Source of the DNA: Minisyncoccota bacterium
GTDB lineage: Bacteria; Patescibacteriota; Minisyncoccia; Phycocordibacterales; UBA2100
Direction: 5' to 3'
DNA length: 8,653 nt
NCBI GenBank assembly: GCA_018061585.1
Contig: JAGOTU010000033.1
Coordinates: 1-8,653 of the forward strand
Part shown: piece by piece, positions 1 to 5,248 of the stretch
Position numbering within the stretch: the stretch's first letter is position 1
How the letters are laid out: each line of letters starts with the position of its first letter
The notes under the pieces: generated by a model
Database searches by the model: none
Seen by the model: only the letters and a program-made list of their open reading frames with translations
What the model was told of the DNA's origin: nothing
Made by a program: the position numbers and the translations under genes

Positions 1-1
1 C

Positions 2-85
2 ACAGGAATGTATTGGCTGGAATCAATGTTTAAACACTGGTTCAACGAGCATAGTCAGGACGCTAGTCACCACCCTCAGGCGTAA
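2..85 (+). CDS. possible 3' end of an upstream gene (very uncertain)
   Basis: Frame 2 is open from the window edge to a TAA at 83-85 and would encode a 27-residue tail (TGMYWLESMFKHWFNEHS and so on) rich in aromatic and polar residues. I recognise no family. Frame 3 is also open across this stretch, up to about 164, so the open frame alone proves little. It is listed because a gene may end here just before the structured leader of the next gene. Confidence 0.2.
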   Translation, partial: TGMYWLESMFKHWFNEHSQDASHHPQA

Positions 86-99
86 GCAGGTACAGTCGT

Positions 100-131
100 T
101 ACGGCATCGCTGCACGCATTCTGATGCCGTA
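100..131. repeat. 9-bp perfect inverted repeat (hairpin)
   Basis: TACGGCATC (100-108) is exactly complementary to GATGCCGTA (123-131), with a 14-nt loop. No T-run follows on the + strand, so it is not a convincing intrinsic terminator. It lies in the 115-nt gap before the nuclease gene and shares three bases with the next inverted repeat, so the two foldings compete. Confidence 0.5.
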
Positions 132-201
132 TACCCTGTGAGATACCCCAAATATGCACTGGGATGAGAATTCTTATGCAATATCTCATGGGGTATACTC
201 A
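129..201. repeat. nested inverted repeats around the nuclease gene promoter
   Basis: GTATACCCTGTGAG (129-142) pairs with CTCATGGGGTATAC (185-198) at 12 of 14 positions. The overlapping TGAGATACCCCA (139-150) pairs with TGGGGTATACTCA (189-201) with one bulged base. The right arm contains the putative -10 box and reaches the first ATG of the nuclease gene. It could be an operator, a DNA cruciform or an alternative-fold element. The exact role is unknown. Confidence 0.45.
171..199 (+). promoter_or_regulatory. putative promoter giving a leaderless transcript
   Basis: TATACT at 194-199 is a near-consensus -10 box. A weak -35 (TTCTTA, 171-176, 3 of 6 matches) sits 17 nt upstream. Transcription would start near 206-207, at the second in-frame ATG (207) of the nuclease gene, so the message would have no leader. 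No Shine-Dalgarno is visible before either ATG. Confidence 0.45.
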
Positions 202-995
202 TGCCGATGAGCGGCTTCTACAAACCAAAACGGGACGGACGCTGGAATTACGGTGGCCCGAATTGGACACTTTCGCGATCCAAGATCGACCTTTTCACCA
301 ACTGCGCGCGATGTTTCTATATCGATAATAAATTAGGTACCGCCCGCCCGCCGGGGTTCCCGTTCAACTTGAACTCTGCAGTCGATTCGCTCCTCAAGAA
401 AGAACTCGATGCGCACCGGGCAAAGGGCACGCAGCATCCGCTGGCTAAAGCATACGGACTCGACGCCATTCCGTTTTCGCACGCAAAAATGGACGACTGG
501 CGCAATGCGCTTTCAGAAGGAGTGAAGTTCAAGCATCCGGCGACCGGGCTGACCGTTCGAGGAGGCGTCGACGACATCTGGGTGAATCCGAAAGGTGAAT
601 TGATCGTTATTGATTACAAGGCAACGAGTAAGGACGGATCTATCGAGTCGCTCGATGAGGATTGGCATATCGGCTACAAGCGGCAGCTCGAGGTGTATCA
701 GTGGCTTCTGCGACAGAACGGATTCACAGTGTCCGACACCGGGTATTGGTTCTATGCGAACGCCACAAAGGATCGCGAAGCGTTTGACGCGCGTTTGGAT
801 TTTGAACTGACGCTGGTGCCGTACGAAGGCGATACATCTTGGATCGAAGACACGCTGCTCTCTATTAAAAGCTGTCTGGATTCCAACGACATCCCGGCTT
901 CATCACACGACTGCGACTATTGCAGATACCGGGATGCTGCAGGGAATGCTATGCGTGACCACATGCAAAAGACCGGAGGCAAAAATCTAAAATAG
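201..995 (+). CDS. PD-(D/E)XK nuclease family protein (RecB/Cas4-like)
   Basis: Predicted metal-dependent DNA nuclease of 264 residues. The core is visible as GVDDIW (D124/D125, motif II), IDYKAT (D138-x-K140, the D/E-x-K motif) and QLEVY (Q162 to Y166, the QxxxY motif of RecB/Cas4/AddB-type enzymes). Paired cysteines near the N-terminus (C35, C38) and C-terminus (C238, C241) could hold an iron-sulfur cluster or zinc, as in Cas4 and AddB, although those use a different cysteine spacing. The N-terminal SRSKIDLFTNCARCFY resembles the start of other stand-alone CPR nucleases of this type. There is no signal peptide or membrane segment. The start could be ATG 201 or ATG 207. The -10 box at 194-199 favours 207, which would give MSGFYKP as N-terminus. 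The alkyltransferase gene follows after 6 nt, suggesting co-transcription and a role in DNA repair. No CRISPR array or cas1 is present here, so I do not call it Cas4. Confidence 0.85.
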   Translation: MPMSGFYKPKRDGRWNYGGPNWTLSRSKIDLFTNCARCFYIDNKLGTARPPGFPFNLNSAVDSLLKKELDAHRAKGTQHPLAKAYGLDAIPFSHAKMDDWRNALSEGVKFKHPATGLTVRGGVDDIWVNPKGELIVIDYKATSKDGSIESLDEDWHIGYKRQLEVYQWLLRQNGFTVSDTGYWFYANATKDREAFDARLDFELTLVPYEGDTSWIEDTLLSIKSCLDSNDIPASSHDCDYCRYRDAAGNAMRDHMQKTGGKNLK

Positions 996-1001
996 TTACG
1001 T

Positions 1002-1259
1002 ATGAAGACATTTTCGGAAAAGGTTCGTGCCATCGTTGCCAAGATCCCGGAAGGGAAGACGATGACATACAAGCAGGTGGCTACACGTGCCGGTAGCCCG
1101 AATGCTGCGCGCGCGGTCGGCGCGATCATGCGCGCGAATTACGACACAGCTATTCCATGTCACCGTGTCATCGGCTCTGACGGTGCAATGCGGGGCTACA
1201 ATCGCGGCGGGGTGGTACAGAAGCTCGCGATCCTAAAAAAAGAGAAGGCGATAGCATAA
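1002..1259 (+). CDS. MGMT-family methylated-DNA-cysteine alkyltransferase domain protein (minimal)
   Basis: 85-residue protein consisting only of the DNA-binding and active-site domain of O6-alkylguanine-DNA alkyltransferases. Visible features are TYKQVA with Y23, the recognition helix AARAVG with the probable arginine finger R37, the asparagine-containing hinge at N46, and the active-site motif IPCHRV with C53. The Cys in PCHR distinguishes it from alkyltransferase-like (ATL) proteins, where this residue is usually Trp. The tail GAMRGYNRGG matches the substrate-pocket segment. The N-terminal RNase-H-like domain of Ada/Ogt/MGMT is absent and no coding remnant is seen upstream, so the protein is naturally short, not truncated here. 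It starts 6 nt after the nuclease stop and ends 8 nt before the reductase, so the three probably form one operon. It may repair O6-alkylguanine directly or act as a lesion sensor. Confidence 0.85.
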   Translation: MKTFSEKVRAIVAKIPEGKTMTYKQVATRAGSPNAARAVGAIMRANYDTAIPCHRVIGSDGAMRGYNRGGVVQKLAILKKEKAIA

Positions 1260-1267
1260 ACAATCAT

Positions 1268-2311
1268 ATGAAGATGAACAAACTTCCGGGAACGGACGTG
1301 TCTGTTTCAGTCATTTGCGCGGGCACGATGAACTGGGGCACATTTAACACGGAGCCCGAGGCGCATGAACAGCTCGATTATGCGATATCACAGGGCGTGA
1401 ATTTTATTGATACGGCGGAGATGTATCCGATTCCTCCCAAGAAGGAGCTTCAGGGACTCACAGAAATGTACGTGGGTGCATGGCTAAAAAAACAAAAGCG
1501 CGATTCGCTTATCGTTGCGAGCAAGGTGGCGGCGTCATCCAACATTCAAACGCGCTATGTACCGGAAGGTGGACGCACGATCTATGACCGCAAGAATATC
1601 CTCGCCGCGATCGACGGGACGCTCGAGCGTTTGCAGACGGACTATGTCGACATCTACCAGATCCATTGGCCGGAGCGCGAGACGAACTTCTTCGGGCCGC
1701 GTGGAGTAGAATCGCTCGGTTCGCTCGGGACCCCGATCGAGGAAACACTCGAGGCGCTCTCTGAGGTCGTCAAAGCCGGTAAGGTACGCTATATAGGAAT
1801 CTCCAACGAAACGCCGTGGGGCTTGAATGAATACCTTCGGCTTGCTCGCGAGAAAGGGTTGCCGCGCGTCGTCACTATTCAGAATCAGTATTCGCTGATC
1901 AACCGCACATTCGAGGTCGGACTTGCCGAGATATGTCTGCGAGAAGGTGTTGGGCTTCTGCCGTATTCACCTCTTTCCAAGGGAGTGCTCACCGGCAAGT
2001 ATCTTGGCGGCGTTATTCCTCCAGGATCCCGCTTCGATTACGCAAAACGAGATAGCGATCGCTACAATCCCGCGCACGCACAAGTTGCTATCCAGAAATA
2101 TGCCGACCTCGCGCGCTCAAATGGCATGGAGCCGGCCGTGATGGCGCTTGCCTGGGTGAATCAACGCTCATTCGTCACCGCCAACATCATCGGAACACGC
2201 TCTATGGAGCAGATACAGACCGATGTTGCCACTGCGAACATCACCCTTTCAGAGGACGTGCTCGAAGCGATCAAAATTATCTACCGTGAACATCCGGATC
2301 CGACCGCTTAA
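1268..2311 (+). CDS. tas: Tas-like NAD(P)H-dependent aldo/keto reductase
   Basis: 347-residue soluble TIM-barrel oxidoreductase, close in length and sequence to E. coli Tas (346 residues). Signature stretches shared with Tas are GTMNWG, the segment around AEMYP-PP, LQGLTEMYVG, RLQTDYVD, YIGISNET, VTIQNQYSL, and NRTFEVGLAE. The expected catalytic tetrad is present: D48, Y53, K86 and H133 (in QIHWP). The cofactor-binding C-terminal region (IIGTRSMEQIQTDV) is complete. The natural substrate of Tas-type enzymes is not well defined; reduction of aldehydes or ketones with NADPH is the family reaction. The start at 1268 lies 8 nt after the previous stop with no clear Shine-Dalgarno. An ATG two codons later (1274) is the alternative. 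Probably co-transcribed with the two upstream genes, although metabolically unrelated to them. Confidence 0.92.
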   Translation: MKMNKLPGTDVSVSVICAGTMNWGTFNTEPEAHEQLDYAISQGVNFIDTAEMYPIPPKKELQGLTEMYVGAWLKKQKRDSLIVASKVAASSNIQTRYVPEGGRTIYDRKNILAAIDGTLERLQTDYVDIYQIHWPERETNFFGPRGVESLGSLGTPIEETLEALSEVVKAGKVRYIGISNETPWGLNEYLRLAREKGLPRVVTIQNQYSLINRTFEVGLAEICLREGVGLLPYSPLSKGVLTGKYLGGVIPPGSRFDYAKRDSDRYNPAHAQVAIQKYADLARSNGMEPAVMALAWVNQRSFVTANIIGTRSMEQIQTDVATANITLSEDVLEAIKIIYREHPDPTA

Positions 2312-2335
2312 TGGAAAAAGCCGGTTTGACCGAAT

Positions 2336-2366
2336 TTTGAGTTCAAACGGGCCGTTATGGTAAAGT
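2336..2366 (+). promoter_or_regulatory. putative leaderless promoter of the oligopeptidase gene, with palindrome
   Basis: TTGAGT (2337-2342, 4 of 6 matches to -35) is followed after 18 nt by TAAAGT (2361-2366, 4 of 6 matches to -10). The ATG at 2373 lies 6 nt after the -10 box, so transcription would begin at or next to the start codon. A perfect palindrome TTTGA-GT-TCAAA (2336-2347) covers the -35. A wider imperfect inverted repeat (2320-2329 with 2343-2352) lies over the same stretch. Either could be an operator. No T-run follows, so it is not a terminator for the reductase. Confidence 0.45.
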
Positions 2367-2372
2367 ACCGCG

Positions 2373-4406
2373 ATGCAAAAGTTGCCCCAGCCCCCGAAAG
2401 CCCCAAAAAAGCCTGTAATTACGCCATATCATGGCGATTCTCGGGTGGACGAATACAGCTGGCTCCGGAAGTCTGAAAGCCCGGCTGTGGCTAAGTACAT
2501 CAAGGCCGAGAACGACTACGCGGAGGCTCTGATGAAGCCGACACGGAAGCTTCAGAAGGAGCTCTACAGCGAGATCCGCAAGCGAATGAAGGAGAACGAT
2601 ATGTCGGTGCCTGTCAAAGAGGGACCGTATGAATACTACTCGCGCTCAAAGAAGGGAAAGCAGTACATGATCCACTGTCGCAAGCGCATTACGGGTGGAA
2701 AGGAGCAGGTAGTCCTCGACGAGAACAAACTGGCGGCAGGAGAGAAATATTTCAGTCTTGGTTTGTTCGAGACCTCCCCAGACCATCGCTTGCTCGCGTA
2801 CGCAACCAATACGTCGGGTGATGAAAAGTACACGCTCCGCATCAAGGACCTACGGACTGGAAAACTACTCGCAGAAAAGATCGAATCGATCGCTGATTTC
2901 GAATGGGCGGAGAACGGTGAGCACTTTTTCTATACAGTTGAGGAGCACCCGCACCCGCCCCGGAAGATCTACCTGCATCGTCTCGGTGAGGACACCAAGG
3001 AAGACACGCTCATGTACGAGGAGAAGGATGCGCAGTGGTACGTCGGACTCGATAAGAGCCGAAGCCGTAAATACATCTTCTTTATTTCTGCGAACTTCGA
3101 CTCGACCGAGACGCGCGTCATGCCTGCGCACCATCCGTTCTCCCCGGTCCATTTGCTTTCCCCGCGAAAGAAGGATGTGAAGTACTTCGTGGATCATCAC
3201 GACGGCTATTTCTACATCATGACAAATGAGCGTGCGGTCAACTTTAAGATCATGCGAACGAACACCGAGACTCCGACCCGCAAATACTGGCGAGAGTGGA
3301 TGGAGCACAAGATCGAACGTCCGATCACCGGAATGCTCATGTTCGAGAACTTCTTTGCCATTACTGTCCGTGAGAACGGATCTGAAGAGATCTATATTCA
3401 CGAACCGGGATCTGTAAAGGGAAAAAAGGTGCAGCTCCCCGAGAACGAGCACTCGATCGGCATCAATGATGACTTGGAATACTTTTCCAAGTTCATTCGT
3501 ATCTCGTATCAATCCCTAGTCACGCCGCGGGTGGTATTTGATTACGACGTGGAAAAGGGCACGTTCAAGACCCGAAAGAAGCAGGAGGTTCCGGGCTGGA
3601 ACAAAGCCGGGTATGTATCGGAGCGTGTATGGGTGAAATCGGGTGACGCAAAGGTACCGGTCATTCTTGTTCGCGCAAAAAAGGTGAAGCTCGACGGCAA
3701 AGCCCCGATGCTCTTGGAAGCGTACGGCTCATACGGCATCTCATCTGATCCGTATTTCTCGATATCAAAGCTTTCGCTTTTGAAACGCGGGTGGATCATT
3801 GCGCTCGCGCATCCGCGAGGAGGCGGCGAAATGGGCTGGCACTGGCACAAAGCCGCGCGAATGCTCACCAAACACCGAACCTACGAAGATATCATTGCGG
3901 TCACTGAACATCTGCAGAAGCATAAATACACATCTCCCGATCGGATAGCGCTCATGGGCGGCAGCGCCGGCGGCATGCTTGTCGGCGCAGTAATAAACAT
4001 GCGACCGGAACTCTTTGGCGCCGGGATCGCACTTGTTCCCGCAGCAGACATCATCACGTCGATGTTCGACGAGTCGCTCGGCGGCACACGCCTGCACTAC
4101 GATGAGGTGGGGGACCCGCGCATTAAAAAATTCTATTACTACTTTAAAAAATACTCACCGTATGAAGGTGTACAAGAACAATCGTATCCGTCGATGCTCG
4201 TTCGCGTGAACATGAACGATATTCGTACACCGTACTGGGAGGGGGCAAAGTGGGTTGCGCGACTGCGTGCCAAAAAAACTGATACGAATCCCATCCTCTT
4301 AAAGACCGAAATGGTCGCCGGGCACTTCGGTAAATCCGGTCGCTATGAGTGGATCAAGGATCGGGCATTTGATTTCGCATTCCTGCTCAAAACATTCCAA
4401 AAATAG
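2373..4406 (+). CDS. ptrB: oligopeptidase B, S9A prolyl oligopeptidase family
   Basis: 677-residue serine peptidase, similar along its whole length to E. coli oligopeptidase B (about 686 residues). This family cleaves short peptides, in oligopeptidase B after Arg or Lys. The N-terminal helical part has YHGDSRVDEYSWLR (residues 19-32). A beta-propeller follows to about residue 400 (YEEKDAQWYVGLDKS, SPRKKDVKYFVDHHDGYFY). The alpha/beta hydrolase domain begins at YGSYGIS (451-457) and HPRGGGEMGWHW (480-491). The catalytic triad is complete: S531 in GGSAGG, D616 in VNMNDIRTPYW, and H651 in AGHFGKSGR. DESLGGT and YDEVGDP keep acidic residues in the area that sets P1 specificity, but the exact Glu pair cannot be aligned by eye. 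There is no signal peptide, so it is expected in the cytoplasm, breaking down peptides for amino acids. It starts from its own promoter with no Shine-Dalgarno. No terminator is visible after it. Confidence 0.93.
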   Translation: MQKLPQPPKAPKKPVITPYHGDSRVDEYSWLRKSESPAVAKYIKAENDYAEALMKPTRKLQKELYSEIRKRMKENDMSVPVKEGPYEYYSRSKKGKQYMIHCRKRITGGKEQVVLDENKLAAGEKYFSLGLFETSPDHRLLAYATNTSGDEKYTLRIKDLRTGKLLAEKIESIADFEWAENGEHFFYTVEEHPHPPRKIYLHRLGEDTKEDTLMYEEKDAQWYVGLDKSRSRKYIFFISANFDSTETRVMPAHHPFSPVHLLSPRKKDVKYFVDHHDGYFYIMTNERAVNFKIMRTNTETPTRKYWREWMEHKIERPITGMLMFENFFAITVRENGSEEIYIHEPGSVKGKKVQLPENEHSIGINDDLEYFSKFIRISYQSLVTPRVVFDYDVEKGTFKTRKKQEVPGWNKAGYVSERVWVKSGDAKVPVILVRAKKVKLDGKAPMLLEAYGSYGISSDPYFSISKLSLLKRGWIIALAHPRGGGEMGWHWHKAARMLTKHRTYEDIIAVTEHLQKHKYTSPDRIALMGGSAGGMLVGAVINMRPELFGAGIALVPAADIITSMFDESLGGTRLHYDEVGDPRIKKFYYYFKKYSPYEGVQEQSYPSMLVRVNMNDIRTPYWEGAKWVARLRAKKTDTNPILLKTEMVAGHFGKSGRYEWIKDRAFDFAFLLKTFQK

Positions 4407-4408
4407 CA

Positions 4409-4437
4409 TTGACATGCCACCGAAATCGGTGCATAGT
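4409..4437 (+). promoter_or_regulatory. sigma70-type promoter of the module, with operator-like palindrome in the spacer
   Basis: A perfect -35 (TTGACA, 4409-4414), a 17-nt spacer and CATAGT (4432-4437, 4 of 6 matches to -10). The spacer holds the palindrome CACCGA-AA-TCGGTG (4418-4431), exactly where a repressor would block RNA polymerase. The -35 starts 3 nt after the peptidase stop. Transcription from about 4444 would leave a leader of roughly 50 nt before the first module gene. Confidence 0.7.
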
Positions 4438-4450
4438 TCAGGCCGAATTT

Positions 4451-4478
4451 CGACGGGCCAACACGGCCCTCGTGGTCG
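4451..4478 (+). other. 5' UTR hairpin upstream of the module's first gene
   Basis: GGGCC (4455-4459) pairs with GGCCC (4465-4469) around a 5-nt loop, and CGAC (4451-4454) can pair with GTCG (4475-4478) across a 5-nt bulge. It ends 5 nt before the Shine-Dalgarno and could influence message stability or translation. No T-run follows. Confidence 0.4.
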
Positions 4479-4483
4479 TTCAC

Positions 4484-4488
4484 AGGAG
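4484..4488 (+). promoter_or_regulatory. Shine-Dalgarno that decides the start of module gene A
   Basis: AGGAG lies 7 nt before ATG 4496. The open frame extends upstream to an ATG at 4409, but that codon overlaps the -35 box and has no ribosome site, so 4496 is the real start. Confidence 0.8.
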
Positions 4489-4495
4489 AATAGTC

Positions 4496-5248
4496 ATGGT
4501 AAAACCGATCGAAGGATCGTTTGAGCAGTGTTTAGGTCACTACCGAAAATACGGCAACGACGAGTCGTTCGCGAAGCTTGGCAAGATCGTTCGGCTACCA
4601 ACTCAGACGCCGCGACGATGGTTCACAGGCGTCATACGGCCGGTCGGAGAGAATAGGATCCGCGTGGGTCAGGCTCTGATCGACATGGGGTATGTCATCC
4701 GGGAGCACAAGAGCATGGCACCTGCACTGCAGGATGCGTATGCCTTGATCGCGTACGGTCTCGTCACACTCGATGAGACGGCGCCTGCGTTCGGCCTTAC
4801 AGCAAGTAGTGCGCGCGACATGTTACTTACCACACTGCTCGGTAAGGGCGGTATGAGTGATGAGCGTATTGAACAGGGTGAACGCTTCGTCGTTCCACTT
4901 CGTTCAATACTCGCGGATGCAAGACCTGTGTCGTCGCCTGAGGCAGAATTGCCGCAGGCGAAACGTGCATCTTCTGCACCTGCGTCACAAGCGGAGCGCA
5001 CGATTACTGCTCCGCCACCGAACACGACGGATGGTCACGATTCGGCTGCTGCGGCCCTTGCCGCGATGCTGCTATCGGCCTACCCGCTAATGCAGTACAT
5101 GAACTCCGACGATGTCACGCCGGAGCAGCGAAAGAAATTCAAGGAACGGTTCGGATTCTTCGGGGTGATGAACATCTCAACCGAACTCAATCGTCTGTGC
5201 TCGGAAAAAGCACGCGACCAATTCAAGCCTGAAGGGACTGCAAAATGA
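4496..5248 (+). CDS. module gene A: unrecognised protein with two HTH-like segments
   Basis: 250 residues; I do not recognise the family. Residues about 24-67 (SFAKLGKIVRLPTQTPRRWF followed by TG, then NRIRVGQALIDMGYVI) have the pattern of a Cro/XRE-like helix-turn-helix in which a small protein checks DNA before a long helix. Residues about 77-116 (ALQDAYALIAYGLVTLDETA, then FGLTASSARDMLLTTLL) look like a second HTH, similar to sigma region 4 or MarR-like helices. A Pro/Ala/Ser-rich linker spans about 143-180. A hydrophobic helical stretch (184-202) and an amphipathic, charged C-terminus follow, plausible as an oligomerisation or partner-binding region. There is no signal peptide. The stop overlaps the ATPase start (ATGA, 5245-5248), so the two are translationally coupled and probably work together. 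It is a candidate DNA-binding specificity factor or autoregulator acting on the palindrome in its own promoter. Function is inferred. Confidence 0.8.
   Translation: MVKPIEGSFEQCLGHYRKYGNDESFAKLGKIVRLPTQTPRRWFTGVIRPVGENRIRVGQALIDMGYVIREHKSMAPALQDAYALIAYGLVTLDETAPAFGLTASSARDMLLTTLLGKGGMSDERIEQGERFVVPLRSILADARPVSSPEAELPQAKRASSAPASQAERTITAPPPNTTDGHDSAAAALAAMLLSAYPLMQYMNSDDVTPEQRKKFKERFGFFGVMNISTELNRLCSEKARDQFKPEGTAK

Noticed and set aside
201..995. Cas4 of a CRISPR system
   Set aside because: No CRISPR repeats or cas1/cas2 in the window, and the cysteine arrangement differs from Cas4.
2865..3512. 215-codon open frame on the - strand
   Set aside because: Antisense shadow of the oligopeptidase gene; no family resemblance, while the + strand protein is conserved throughout.
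4418..4431. Palindrome as a terminator for the oligopeptidase
   Set aside because: The 2-nt centre cannot form a good RNA loop and no T-run follows; it sits between -35 and -10 boxes.
4409..4495. Longer N-terminus for gene A starting at ATG 4409
   Set aside because: The extra 29 codons cover the -35, -10 and leader hairpin, and a good Shine-Dalgarno precedes the ATG at 4496.
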